Positions 26,106 through 34,969 of a DNA stretch of 64,000 nucleotides are shown here, one piece after another. Source of the DNA: Nocardioides xinjiangensis (GTDB lineage Bacteria; Actinomycetota; Actinomycetes; Propionibacteriales; Nocardioidaceae); NCBI RefSeq assembly GCF_017916455.1, contig NZ_JAFMSY010000001.1:1843977-1907976 (forward strand), read 5' to 3'. The translations under genes were made by a program, and so were the position numbers. Each line of letters starts with the position of its first letter. Positions within the stretch are counted from its first letter, which is position 1. The notes under the pieces are model-generated. The model was not told the origin of the DNA and did not search any database. It saw nothing but the letters and a program-made list of their open reading frames with translations.

Positions 26106-26729
26106 TCACTCGGCTGCCAGCATGGTGGCACCGAGCCCCACCATCATGGTCCCGCCGGCGGCGCCGAGCGCGTCGAGCCGACCCGGCCGGCGCGCGAACC
26201 AGTCGCGGGCGGTTCCCGCTGCGACCGCCCAGACGCTGTCGGAGGCGGCCGCCAGCACGCCGAAGACCAGCCCGAGCAGCATCGTCTGGAGCGCCACCGG
26301 GCCACCCGGGTCGGTGAACTGCGGCAGGAAGGCGACGAAGAACACCAGGGTCTTGGGGTTCGTGGCGCCCACGGTGAAGCCGATGCGCACCGGGTGGCCA
26401 CGTCGCACCGGCGCCGCCTCGGCCATCGCCAGACGGGCGTCGGCGCGGTGGCGGATCGCCTGGACGCCCAGCCAGATGACGTACGCCGCCCCGGCGAGCT
26501 TGATCACCGTGTACGCCGTCGCGCTGGCGGCGACGACGGCGCCGAGCCCGACCGCCACCAGGCCGACCTGCGCCGTCACGCCGAGGGCGTTGCCCACCAC
26601 CGACAGGAGCGCCTCACGCCGCCCGACGGTCAGTGCGCGGCCGATGGTGAAGAGCAGGCTCGGTCCGGGCACCTGGATGAACAGGATCGACGCGACGAGG
26701 AACGCGACCCACTGGCTCGAGGACGGCAT
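26106..26729 (-). CDS. LysE/RhtB-family exporter
   Basis: The 207-residue protein has about six membrane segments and the LysE signature VPGPSLLFTIGRALTVGRR at its N-terminus, plus GATNPKTLVFFVAFLPQF in the middle. The family exports amino acids such as lysine, homoserine or threonine. The substrate cannot be read from sequence. CACACT on the minus strand (26736-26741) is six bases before the ATG. It diverges from the UBP zinc-finger gene. Confidence 0.88.
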   Translation of the reverse strand: MPSSSQWVAFLVASILFIQVPGPSLLFTIGRALTVGRREALLSVVGNALGVTAQVGLVAVGLGAVVAASATAYTVIKLAGAAYVIWLGVQAIRHRADARLAMAEAAPVRRGHPVRIGFTVGATNPKTLVFFVAFLPQFTDPGGPVALQTMLLGLVFGVLAAASDSVWAVAAGTARDWFARRPGRLDALGAAGGTMMVGLGATMLAAE

Positions 26730-26903
26730 GGCCCCAGTGTGGGGCCAGGCGGGTCCCGCTGTCGCGTGGGTTCGGCAGCGGCAGCGCTCGACCCGCCAGG
26801 TCCCGATCGAGCGCCAGGAGGTCCCGCCGTGGGAGGCGCACTGGCTGCCGGGGTTCCGTCGACGGCACTGGCTGAACGGGCGCGGACGCGGCACTCTGGT
26901 CCC

Positions 26904-27254
26904 ATGACTGCTGGACGTCAGGGCATCGACCCCGAGGTGGCCCCCTCCGGCCCGGGGTGCGTGGAGTGCGAGGAGGCGGGCGGCTGGTGGGTGCACCTGC
27001 GCCGCTGCGCCGCGTGCGGGCACGTCGGCTGCTGCGACACCAGCCCGTCCCAGCACGCCACGGCCCACTTCGAGGCGACGGGGCACCCGGTGATGCAGAG
27101 CTTCGAGCCGGGTGAGGACTGGTTCTGGGACTTCACCCGGTCGGTGGGGGTGACCGGTCCGCGCCTGGCCGACCCCCAGAGCCGGCCGGAGGAGCAGCCG
27201 GTGCCGGGACCGGCCGGCCGGGTGCCCGAGGACTGGCAGGACCACATCCACTGA
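26904..27254 (+). CDS. UBP-type zinc finger protein
   Basis: The 116-residue protein is almost entirely a UBP zinc finger: CVEC near residue 20, then RRCAACGHVGCCDTS, and HATAHFEATGHPVM. In eukaryotes this domain binds the free C-terminus of ubiquitin. Actinobacteria lack ubiquitin but many encode such stand-alone domains, whose ligand is unknown. The C-terminus is Pro-rich and ends DWQDHIH. CACTCT at 26892-26897 is six bases before the ATG. Confidence 0.88.
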   Translation: MTAGRQGIDPEVAPSGPGCVECEEAGGWWVHLRRCAACGHVGCCDTSPSQHATAHFEATGHPVMQSFEPGEDWFWDFTRSVGVTGPRLADPQSRPEEQPVPGPAGRVPEDWQDHIH

Positions 27255-27327
27255 GCAGGGCCGCGGCGCCGGCCCGTCCAGCGGCCGGTCGCACGGCCGG
27301 TGCGGGCGAGCGTGGCATGCTCGACCC

Positions 27328-28149
27328 ATGCGTCGTACGCCGCGCATCCGCCGGCCCCGCGAGCCCGCCTCCCGGCCGCAGGTCGTCGCCCACCGCGGCA
27401 GCAGCCACGAGAGCGCCGAGCACACGCTCGGGGCCTACGTCAGGGCGCTCGACGAGGGTGCGGAGGCGCTCGAATGCGACGTCAGGCTGACCGCCGACGG
27501 GCACCTCGTGTGCGTCCACGACCGTGACCTCCGGCGCACGGCCGCCACCCACGGGGTCGTGTCCACGATGAACCTCGCCGAGCTCGACGAGCTGGACTTC
27601 GCGTCGTGGAAGAACCCGTGGGCCGACCTCGACGACGAGGCGCCGGACCGCGACCCGGAGGAGGGCAGGGTCCTGACCCTGCGCAGGCTGATGGAGATGG
27701 TGGCCGACTACGACCGGCGCGTCGAGCTGGCGATCGAGACCAAGCACCCGACCCGGTACAGCGGGCTCGTCGAGCGGCGCGTCGTGGAGACGCTCGGCGA
27801 CCTCGGCTGGGACCGGGCGGGGTCGCCGGCGCGGGTGATGAGCTTCTCCTTGAACGCCGTCAACCGCGTGCGGCGGATGGCGCCGGACCTCGACGTGGTG
27901 ATGCTGGTCGAGCGGGCGCACCTGTGGCCGGTGCTGCGGCCGGTGGTCGGCGAGGACTGGATCATCGGCCCCGGGGTCCGCGAGCTGCGCGCGCACCCCG
28001 GGCTGGGTCGTCACCTGGTCAGGGCGGGCCGGGAGATCCACGTGTGGACGGTCAACACCCCCGAGGACCTCGACCTCTGCCTCGACCTCGGGGTCACGGC
28101 GGTCATCACCGACCGGCCGGCGTACGTCCTGGGGCTCCTGGACGGGTAG
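27328..28149 (+). CDS. Glycerophosphodiester phosphodiesterase
   Basis: The 273-residue TIM-barrel enzyme begins with the catalytic HRGSSHESAEHTLGAY segment, followed by ECDVRLTADGHLVCVHD holding the metal acids and second catalytic histidine, and ends VTAVITDRPAYVLGLL. It hydrolyses glycerophosphodiesters to glycerol-3-phosphate and an alcohol. There is no signal peptide, so it works in the cytoplasm. CATGCT (27316-27321) is six bases before the ATG. Confidence 0.9.
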   Translation: MRRTPRIRRPREPASRPQVVAHRGSSHESAEHTLGAYVRALDEGAEALECDVRLTADGHLVCVHDRDLRRTAATHGVVSTMNLAELDELDFASWKNPWADLDDEAPDRDPEEGRVLTLRRLMEMVADYDRRVELAIETKHPTRYSGLVERRVVETLGDLGWDRAGSPARVMSFSLNAVNRVRRMAPDLDVVMLVERAHLWPVLRPVVGEDWIIGPGVRELRAHPGLGRHLVRAGREIHVWTVNTPEDLDLCLDLGVTAVITDRPAYVLGLLDG

Positions 28150-28208
28150 GCCGGCGACCACTCACCGGGGCGCGCACCGGTGCCTCGTGCCCGACTAGGG
28201 TTCGGGGC

Positions 28209-29138
28209 ATGGCCAAGAAGTCCCGTCGTCACCAGCCCGCTGCCGTCGCCCCGGGGGAGGTGGGCCCTCGCCAGCCCTGCCCCTGCGGGTCGGGGAAGCG
28301 CTACAAGGCCTGCCACGGGGCAGCCGGCGGTGCCGCGCCGACGTTCGTGGCCCGGCCGTTCGAGGGGATGCCCAGCGAGTGCGACGTCATCGCGCTGCGC
28401 GAGCTGGTTCCGGCCGCCACGGCTCCGCTGACCCTCGCGGAGGGCGACCGCACCGTGCGCCTCGCCACGCTGCTCCCCGGCGCCGCGCCGGCGATGGTGC
28501 GCGAGTCCGGCGACATCTGGCTCGGCCTGCAGGTGCAGCACTCCTACGGCAACCCGGCACGCGACCTCGGCGCGGTCCTCGAGGCGGCGCTGGCCACCGA
28601 CGAGCCGGGCGTCGTCGGGCTGCTGAGCGCTCCGGGGGAGGGGCCGAGCATCCAGGACCTCGTCGTCGGCAGCGACCTCGAGATCACCGTCCACGAGGGC
28701 TTCGAGTACTGGATCGACGACATCCCCGAGCGCGACGCCGCCATGGAGGCCGCTCTCGAGCAGGCCAACGGCGGCGTGATGCCGACCAGCCGGCTGGCGT
28801 CGGTCGAGGCGGCGTACTGGACCAACGTCGGGACGAAGGAGCACCTGCGCTGGGTCATGCCGCACCCCGAGGACCAGCTGCTCGACGCCCTCGCCCGCCT
28901 CCACGCGGCCGGCCAGGACTCCATCGCGGAGGGCTCGCGCCTCGTCGGGATGTTCCGCGCCCACGGCCTGCTCGCCCCGGTCTGGGACCTGCCCGTCGGG
29001 ACCGGCGCGGAGGTGCTGGAGGAGCCGGCCGCGAGGTTCGCCGCGGACCTCCAGGAGGCGCTGGAGGGCGGCGAGCTCGACGCGGCTGAGCGCTCCGCCC
29101 GCGCCGGTCTGGCGAACCGTCAGGTGACCATCCGCTGA
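28209..29138 (+). CDS. SEC-C motif protein, DUF5926 family
   Basis: The 309-residue protein has a basic start and a SEC-C zinc motif, PCPCGSGKRYKACHG, at about residues 24-38; this motif more often sits at the C-terminus (as in SecA). The rest matches the actinobacterial DUF5926 type (FEGMPSECDVIALRELVPAA, then HSYGNPARDLG). Function is unknown. TAGGGT at 28196-28201 lies seven bases before the ATG. It ends before a strong terminator shared with the convergent cyclase gene. Confidence 0.85.
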   Translation: MAKKSRRHQPAAVAPGEVGPRQPCPCGSGKRYKACHGAAGGAAPTFVARPFEGMPSECDVIALRELVPAATAPLTLAEGDRTVRLATLLPGAAPAMVRESGDIWLGLQVQHSYGNPARDLGAVLEAALATDEPGVVGLLSAPGEGPSIQDLVVGSDLEITVHEGFEYWIDDIPERDAAMEAALEQANGGVMPTSRLASVEAAYWTNVGTKEHLRWVMPHPEDQLLDALARLHAAGQDSIAEGSRLVGMFRAHGLLAPVWDLPVGTGAEVLEEPAARFAADLQEALEGGELDAAERSARAGLANRQVTIR

Positions 29139-29222
29139 GGTCCGCGCTCGTGTGGCCGAGGTCTCGAACAGACCTGGGACAATGGTTGTGCGGGCGCTGA
29201 CCGGCGGAGTAGATTCGACCAG

Positions 29223-29262
29223 GCCCGGTCGTTGTCGTTTCCCCCGTCGACAACGGCCGGGC
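29223..29262. terminator. Bidirectional terminator hairpin
   Basis: GCCCGGTCGTTGTCG (29223-29237) pairs with 29248-29262 at 14 of 15 positions around a 10-base loop with TTT and CCCCC. It lies between the ends of the DUF5926 gene and the cyclase gene. Confidence 0.75.
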
Positions 29263-29303
29263 TCTCACGTGCAGGGGCGCCGCGAGGCCTCGTCCGGCTG
29301 CGA

Positions 29304-30341
29304 TCAGTCGTCGTCGCGCGGCGGCTTCACCCGCCAGGCCTCGAGGTTCGTGAAGCCCTTCGCCGAGACGCGGCGGACGCGGCGCCAGCGCCACGGGGAG
29401 CCCTCCGCGCGCGCGTCCTCGTCGTCGCCGGCGAGCGCCTCGTGCACGCCTGCGTCGACCAGGACCGTGCCCGGTCGGGCTGCGGAGGTCAGCCGGGAGG
29501 CGGCGTTGACCGTGGAGCCGAACACGTCGCCGAGGCGGCGTACGACCGCGCCGTGCGCGACACCCGCGCGCACCGCGGGGAAGGGGTCCGCGTCGTCGGC
29601 GCCCCGCGCCGTCAGCTCCATCGCGATCGCCACCGCGGCCGCCGGCTCCGCGACGGTGAACAGCACCTCGTCGCCGATGGTCTTGATGACCTGGCCGCCG
29701 TGGTCGACGACGAGCGCCGTGGTGTCCTGCTCGAACCGGTCGACCCACTGCACGAGCTCCGCGCCGTCCAGGCTGCGGCTCTGCGTGGTGTAGCCGACGA
29801 TGTCGATGAAGCACACCGACATCCGCGCCTCGCTCGTCGTCAGCGCGCCGGCGTCCTCGAGCAGGTGCTGGGCGGCGCTGGCCAGGTGCCGGCGCCAGAC
29901 GTAGGACTGCAGCGCCTCGACGCGGGGGAGCACGTCGCCCGCGAGCCGGGTGAGCCCGCCGGCCGGGTCGCCGCCCGCCACGGCGAGGCCGGCGAGCAGG
30001 GTCGTCTGCCACTCGGCGAGCCGGGCGTAGCTGCGGCCCCACGTGCGCACGAGCGCGGCCTGCGACTCCGGCGACAGCACGCCGATCCGCACCAGGTCGG
30101 CCGTCAGCCGCAGCGCCTCGACGTCGCTCCCGCCGAACGCGACGTCCTCGTCGGTGCGGTGGGGGAAGCCGAGCTGGTGCCACAGCACGACCGCGACGTC
30201 GAGGGGCACGCCGGCCCGCTCGGCGACCTCGACCCGGGTGAGGGTGGGCTCCTCGCCGAGCAGGAGGGCCTCCATCGCGGCGGCCACGTCCGGAGTGACG
30301 TCGAGGGCCGGCGCCGCCCCGTCCGGGTGGGGCTCGGCCAC
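29304..30341 (-). CDS. Class III adenylate cyclase
   Basis: The 345-residue cytoplasmic protein has an N-terminal helical sensor region (1-165), in which GVPLDVAVVLWHQLGFP looks like a helix-turn-helix, and a C-terminal cyclase domain. Metal aspartates D180 (CFIDIVGYT) and D224 (GDEVLF), K220 and D272 for adenine, and transition-state N279/R283 are all present, which fits cAMP synthesis. The GTG start is 5 bases after the stop of a cyclic-nucleotide-binding protein, so both are in one operon. The input signal is unknown. Confidence 0.9.
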   Translation of the reverse strand: MAEPHPDGAAPALDVTPDVAAAMEALLLGEEPTLTRVEVAERAGVPLDVAVVLWHQLGFPHRTDEDVAFGGSDVEALRLTADLVRIGVLSPESQAALVRTWGRSYARLAEWQTTLLAGLAVAGGDPAGGLTRLAGDVLPRVEALQSYVWRRHLASAAQHLLEDAGALTTSEARMSVCFIDIVGYTTQSRSLDGAELVQWVDRFEQDTTALVVDHGGQVIKTIGDEVLFTVAEPAAAVAIAMELTARGADDADPFPAVRAGVAHGAVVRRLGDVFGSTVNAASRLTSAARPGTVLVDAGVHEALAGDDEDARAEGSPWRWRRVRRVSAKGFTNLEAWRVKPPRDDD

Positions 30342-30346
30342 CGGGC

Positions 30347-30721
30347 TCAGCTCCCGCCGAGGCGTCCGGCGGCGGCCGCGCGGAGGGCCGCGCCGAAGGC
30401 CGGGACCTCGTCGACGAGCTCCTCGATCGTCTCGCTCGTGAAGTGCACGACCCGCAGCGGAGTGAGGGCGACGACGGTCGCCGAGCGGAGCGTGCGGTTC
30501 ACGATCGCCGCCTCGCCGACGACGGCGCCGGGGCCCAGGGTCGCGACCTCCACGCCGCCCTTGCGGACCGACACCTCGCCCTCGGTGATGAGGTACGCCT
30601 TGTCGGCCGGCGTGCTCTCCGCGATGGGGGACCAGCCCTGCGGGACCGTCAGGGCACGACCCGCGGCCAGCACGCGCTGGGCGTCAGCCGGGTCGAGGGC
30701 ATCGAGGATCGACTCAGTCAT
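30347..30721 (-). CDS. Cyclic nucleotide-binding domain protein
   Basis: The 124-residue protein is a single cNMP-binding beta-barrel. The phosphate-binding cassette is GAVVGEAAIVNRTLRSATV, with the Gly-Glu pair and an Arg. There is no DNA-binding or kinase domain. GAGGGG serves as ribosome-binding site. It is the first gene of a two-gene operon with an adenylate cyclase, so it probably senses the product and either regulates the cyclase or relays the signal to a partner (inference). Confidence 0.88.
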   Translation of the reverse strand: MTESILDALDPADAQRVLAAGRALTVPQGWSPIAESTPADKAYLITEGEVSVRKGGVEVATLGPGAVVGEAAIVNRTLRSATVVALTPLRVVHFTSETIEELVDEVPAFGAALRAAAAGRLGGS

Positions 30722-30790
30722 GTCCCCTCAACGATCCACCGTGGGGAACGTGATGGGCGAGGTGGGGGGTGCGTGGGGGCGCGGCGCCTG

Positions 30791-30857
30791 TTTCGAATCC
30801 CCCGCTTAAGCGGGGGATTGCGAACTTCCGGTGGCATGCAGGCCCCCCGAAGTTCGC
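30791..30857 (+). repeat. Dispersed 67-bp palindromic element, copy B
   Basis: It is the same length as copy A (21686-21752) and nearly identical over the first 38 bases, which hold the 22-base perfect palindrome. The loop between GCGAACTTC and GAAGTTCGC differs. It sits in the 282-base gap between arcA and the cNMP-binding gene. The rest of that gap holds a short imperfect tandem repeat (GACCGCAGCCCGCG twice, near 30901-30935) and no gene. Confidence 0.85.
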
Positions 30858-31003
30858 GACACGCTCAGGAAGTCCGGGCGTGGCTGGCCCCCGGCCCGCG
30901 GCGGACCGCAGCCCGCGGCTGACCGCAGCCCGCGCCCGACCCACCGGCAGCCGCGCCGGCAGCCGGACCGGGCGGGCCGCAGAGGGCGACCACCGGGCCC
31001 CGC

Positions 31004-32230
31004 TCAGTCGACGTGCAGCGGCTCCCGCGCGATCGGGCAGCTCATGCACCGCGGGCCGCCCCGCCCCGAGCCGAGCTCGGAGCCGGCGATGCGGACGACC
31101 TCGATGCCGGCGTCCTCGAGCCGGTCGTTGGTCTCGTCGTTGCGCTCGTAGGCGACCGCCACCCGGGGCGCGAGCGCCAGCGTGTTGTTGCCGTCGTCCC
31201 ACTGCTCGCGCTCGGCGGTGACCGGGTCCAGGCCGGTGTCGATCTGGTGGAGCGTGTCGATCTGCATGGCCTTGGCGGCGGCGACGAGGAACGGCTCGGA
31301 CTCGCTGACGTCGAGCGTCAGGTCCGACTCGCCGGAGCCGGGGTCGGCCAGCGTCACGGTGACCGCGCGGAGGGTGTCGGCGACGTTGGGGTACATCACG
31401 ACCTTGTCGACGTCGACCATCGTGCAGACGGTGTCGAGGTGCATCGTGGCGCGCTCCTGCGCGATCGGCACCGCCAGCACCGTGTGGGCGAGGTCGGCGT
31501 GGAAGACCTGGCGCGCCAGCCGCTCGACGCCTGCGGGGGTCGTACGCTCCCCGACGCCGACCGCGATCACGCCCGGCGCCAGCAGCAGGACGTCGCCGCC
31601 CTCCACGTGCTCGTTGTGCCAGCCGTGGATCTTGCGCGTGCCGGCGAAGCGCGGGTGCTCGGTGTAGATGAGCTCGGTCAGCTGCGTCTCGCGCTTGCGT
31701 GCGGGCATCGCGAGGCTCGTCACGGCCACCCGGTCGCGCACCCACACGCTCGAGTCGCGCGTGAACAGGAGGTTGGGCAGCGGGTCGATGAGGAAGTCGT
31801 GCGGGTCCAGCAGGCTGGTCACCAGCCCGTGGCCGCCGCGCACCTCGTCGTTGCGGATGCCGGCGGTCAGCACGTCGGTGAGCTCGGCCGGCGCCAGGTC
31901 GCGCAGCGCCTGTGCGAGGTAGCGGCGCATGGTGTCGCCGAGGTGCAGCCCCGACAGCGCGCTGGTGATCGCGTGGTTGCGGGCGAGCTCGCTCTCGAGG
32001 GTCTCGGTGAGCAGCTCGGTCAGGTACAGGACCTCCACGCCGCGCTCGCGCAGCGTCTCGGCGAACGCGTCGTGCTCCTCCTGCGCTCGGTTGACCCACG
32101 GGATGCCGTCGAACAGCAGGCGGTCGTTGTTGCGCGGCGTCAGCCGCTTCAGCTCGTTGCCGGGGCGGTGCAGCATCACGGTGGCCAGGCGGCCCACCTC
32201 GCTGTCCGCTCCATGAGGGGTGGAGACCAT
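31004..32230 (-). CDS. arcA: Arginine deiminase
   Basis: The 408-residue enzyme hydrolyses arginine to citrulline and ammonia. Catalytic features are HNEHVEGGD (Glu and Asp), [11 protein letters not shown] (His) and the nucleophile Cys in [11 protein letters not shown] near the C-terminus. No ornithine transcarbamylase, carbamate kinase or antiporter gene is adjacent, so it is a solitary arcA and not a full fermentation operon. TAGAGT (minus strand, 32237-32242) is six bases before the ATG. Confidence 0.95.
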   Translation of the reverse strand: MVSTPHGADSEVGRLATVMLHRPGNELKRLTPRNNDRLLFDGIPWVNRAQEEHDAFAETLRERGVEVLYLTELLTETLESELARNHAITSALSGLHLGDTMRRYLAQALRDLAPAELTDVLTAGIRNDEVRGGHGLVTSLLDPHDFLIDPLPNLLFTRDSSVWVRDRVAVTSLAMPARKRETQLTELIYTEHPRFAGTRKIHGWHNEHVEGGDVLLLAPGVIAVGVGERTTPAGVERLARQVFHADLAHTVLAVPIAQERATMHLDTVCTMVDVDKVVMYPNVADTLRAVTVTLADPGSGESDLTLDVSESEPFLVAAAKAMQIDTLHQIDTGLDPVTAEREQWDDGNNTLALAPRVAVAYERNDETNDRLEDAGIEVVRIAGSELGSGRGGPRCMSCPIAREPLHVD

Positions 32231-32284
32231 GGCCGGACTCTATCCCTGCCGGCCTCGTCGACCGCTGTCCGAGCGGCCCCGGGG

Positions 32285-33400
32285 TCAGCTCCCGGCGCGC
32301 CACTCCTCGCGCAGCAGGGCGTACTCGTAGGAGCTGGTCCACGTGCCCTTCGACCAGAAGTCGCCGACGCGGTGGACCTCACGGCGCATGCCGAGCCGCT
32401 CGCAGAGCGCGGCGGAGCGGTCGTTGCGGACGTCGAGGTTCGCCACGATGCGGCGCAGCCCGTAGTGCTCGAAGCCCAGCCGCAGCACGGCCCGCGCGGC
32501 CTCGGTGGCGTACCCCCGACCGCCGTGCTGGGGGAGGATCGTCCAGCCGATCTCGCCCTCGCTGAGGCCGGTGCCCTGCAGGTGCAGGATCGAGTCGCCG
32601 ACGACCGTGCCGTCGTGGGTGGTGACGACCAGGCCCACGAACTCGACGCTGTCGGACTCGGTGCGGCGGCGCACCATCTCGACGACCTCGGCGCGGTTCA
32701 TCGGCCGCGTCAGCAGGAGGCTGGTCCACTCCTCCGAGGCCCACGCGTCGACGAACGCCTCGGCGTCCGAGGCGGCGTACGGGCGGAGCAGGAGCCGCTC
32801 GGTGCGCACCGGCCACACCGGCGGCGCCGGGGTGAGGAACGCCGCCCGAGGGGCGTCGACCCACTGCTCGCGCGGCGTCGGCCCGCCGAGGCGGAGCCGG
32901 TCGTACGCCGTCATCGGCAGCAGCAGGGAGTCGAGGCCGGACACCCCGAGGACGCCGTCGACGGCCTCCCCGAGCATGCCGCGCGCGACCGGGTCGTGCG
33001 GATCGCGGCGCAGCAGGTCGACCGCGGCCGCCGCCTCGGCGACCCGCTCGGCCACCTGCTTGATCCGCACGGGCGTCACCTCGCGCAGGCAGACGTGCTG
33101 GCCGGAGAGGTAGCCCACCCACTCCTGCTCACCGGCGGCGGGGTCGTCCTCCCAGAACGCCACGAACCAGTCGTGGAGGCGGTCCACGCCGCCCGCGACC
33201 TCGGCGAGCCGGCCGTGGTCCGCGGGCACCATCGGCGTGCCGTCGGAGAGCACGTACGACGGCAGCGGGAGGCGGCCGGCCAGCATCAGCTCGAGCGCCT
33301 CGGGCGTGGCCGGCACGAAGTGCTGGCGGGCGTAGGCGTCGTCGGCGACGGTCATGGGGTGGTCGCCGTTGACCGCGACGTAGCGGTCGTGGACCGCCAT
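32285..33400 (-). CDS. GNAT acetyltransferase fused to a DUF6058-like N-terminal domain
   Basis: The 371-residue protein has two parts. Residues 1-190 look like the DUF6058 type (YVAVNGDHPMTVADDAYARQHFVP, given as YVAVNGDHPM and DDAYARQHFVP) and are of unknown function. Residues 195-371 are a GNAT domain: RTERLLLRPYAASDAEAF, then GWTILPQHGGRGYATEA with the acetyl-CoA loop and the NxRS motif NDRSAALCERLGM. It probably acetylates a small amine or protein N-terminus. ATG at 33400 leaves 17 bases from the upstream gene; ATG at 33355 is also possible. Confidence 0.75.
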   Translation of the reverse strand: MAVHDRYVAVNGDHPMTVADDAYARQHFVPATPEALELMLAGRLPLPSYVLSDGTPMVPADHGRLAEVAGGVDRLHDWFVAFWEDDPAAGEQEWVGYLSGQHVCLREVTPVRIKQVAERVAEAAAAVDLLRRDPHDPVARGMLGEAVDGVLGVSGLDSLLLPMTAYDRLRLGGPTPREQWVDAPRAAFLTPAPPVWPVRTERLLLRPYAASDAEAFVDAWASEEWTSLLLTRPMNRAEVVEMVRRRTESDSVEFVGLVVTTHDGTVVGDSILHLQGTGLSEGEIGWTILPQHGGRGYATEAARAVLRLGFEHYGLRRIVANLDVRNDRSAALCERLGMRREVHRVGDFWSKGTWTSSYEYALLREEWRAGS

Positions 33401-33417
33401 CCGGGTGGCGTCCGGAC

Positions 33418-34023
33418 TCAGCGCGTCATCTCCCACACGGTCAAGGCTGCCATGAGGACGCAGACGCTCGCACCGACATAGTGCAGGACGGCGAGCCTGA
33501 TCCGCTGCAGCAGCAGCCGGCCGACGATGACCGCGAGGCCGGACACCGCGAGCAGGGCCCCCCAGGCCCCCAGGAAGACCGACACGGGCTCGTCGTACTT
33601 GGCGACGAGCGAGATCGTCAGCAGCTGCGACAGGTCGCCCCACTCCGCGGCGAAGAGCACCAGGAACGACGTCGCGACGACGCGGAAGCCCTGCGCGGTG
33701 GCATCGGCCTTCGAGGCGTACTCGTCCTCCTGCTCGGCCTCCTCCTCGTCGGCCGTGCGGGCGGCGCGGAAGAGGATGACCGCGCCGATGACGAACATCA
33801 GCGCCGCGACCGTGTGGATGAGCTGGTCGGGCAGGAACGACGCGGCCTTGCCGACGCCGACGGCGACGCCGGTCTGCACCAGGAACGCCAGCCCCACGCC
33901 GATCCAGACGAAGAGCGGGCGCATCTTCGTCGACATGACCAGCGTGGCGATGAAGGTCTTGTCGGGCAGCTCGACGACGAAGATGGCCCCGAAGGCCAGG
34001 GCCACCACCAGCAGATCGATCAC
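33418..34023 (-). CDS. TMEM165/GDT1-family cation transporter
   Basis: The 201-residue membrane protein has two homologous halves, each with the family motif: ELPDKT in helix 1 and EWGDLS in the second half (consensus E-x-G-D-K/R-T/S). The first copy has Pro where Gly is usual. An acidic loop (EEEAEQEDE) lies between halves. Family members move Mn2+ or Ca2+ in exchange for H+, and bacterial ones export manganese. It follows prephenate dehydratase by 16 bases and no riboswitch is visible. Confidence 0.85.
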   Translation of the reverse strand: MIDLLVVALAFGAIFVVELPDKTFIATLVMSTKMRPLFVWIGVGLAFLVQTGVAVGVGKAASFLPDQLIHTVAALMFVIGAVILFRAARTADEEEAEQEDEYASKADATAQGFRVVATSFLVLFAAEWGDLSQLLTISLVAKYDEPVSVFLGAWGALLAVSGLAVIVGRLLLQRIRLAVLHYVGASVCVLMAALTVWEMTR

Positions 34024-34039
34024 CGGGGAAGTGTGTCAG

Positions 34040-34900
34040 TCACCCGGCCCGGAACGGGTCCGCGGGGTAGACCCCGAGCACCTTGACCTCGGTGGTGAAG
34101 AAGGCGAGCTCCTCCAGCGCGTTGCGCACGGCCGGGTCCTCGGGATGGCCGTCGACCTCGGCCAGGAACTGGGTGGCGGTGAACTGACCGTCCACCATGT
34201 AGCTCTCGAGCTTTGTCATGTTCACGCCGTTCGTCGCGAAGCCGCCGAGCGCCTTGTAGAGCGCGGCCGGGAGGTTGCGGACGTTGAAGATGAACGTGGT
34301 GACCACGGGCCCGTCGCCCACGGGCGCCTGCTCGAAGTCGCGCGAGAGCACGACGAAGCGGGTGGTGTTGTGCTCCTCGTCCTCGATCTCCTCGCGCAGC
34401 ACCTGCAGGCCGTAGATCTCGGCGGCCAGCGGCGGGGCGATCGCGGCCTGGGTGGGGTCGCCCGACTCCGCCACCTCGCGGGCGGCGCCGGCGGTGTCGC
34501 CGGCCACGACGGGCGTGAGCCCGAGCTCGCGGATCACGCCGCGGCACTGCCCCAGCGCATGGACGTGGCTGTGCACGGTGCGCAGCGAGTCCACGCTCGC
34601 CTCCGGCAGCGCCATCAGGGAGAACTGGATGCGCAGGAACCGCTCCCCGACGATGTGCAGCGTCGACGTCGGCAGGAAGTGGTGGATGTCGGCCACCCGG
34701 CCGGCGATCGAGTTGTCGATCGGGATCATCGCCAGGTCGGCGTCGCCGTTCTCCACCACGGCGAAGGCGTCCTCGAAGGACGCGCACGGCAGCGGCTCCC
34801 AGTCGGGGTAGGCCTGCTGGCACACCAGGTGGGAGTTGGCGCCCGGCTCGCCCTGGTAGGCGATCCGCCTCGGCGCACCCGCCACGTCCGACTCGGTCAC
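34040..34900 (-). CDS. pheA: Prephenate dehydratase
   Basis: The 286-residue enzyme makes phenylpyruvate from prephenate in phenylalanine synthesis. It begins RIAYQGEPGANSHLVCQQAYP, written here as RIAYQGEPGANSHL, has the catalytic NTTRFVVL segment, and ends in an ACT domain (ALYKALGGFATNGVNMTKLES) for feedback control by Phe. GTG at 34900 is chosen because CAGACT on the minus strand (34908-34913) is seven bases upstream. The downstream TMEM165 gene is probably co-transcribed. Confidence 0.92.
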   Translation of the reverse strand: MTESDVAGAPRRIAYQGEPGANSHLVCQQAYPDWEPLPCASFEDAFAVVENGDADLAMIPIDNSIAGRVADIHHFLPTSTLHIVGERFLRIQFSLMALPEASVDSLRTVHSHVHALGQCRGVIRELGLTPVVAGDTAGAAREVAESGDPTQAAIAPPLAAEIYGLQVLREEIEDEEHNTTRFVVLSRDFEQAPVGDGPVVTTFIFNVRNLPAALYKALGGFATNGVNMTKLESYMVDGQFTATQFLAEVDGHPEDPAVRNALEELAFFTTEVKVLGVYPADPFRAG

Positions 34901-34969
34901 GGTCGCGAGTCTGGCACGACCGGCCGTGTCCCCCCGCCGGTGACCGCCCACCGAACATAGGGTCGAGGC

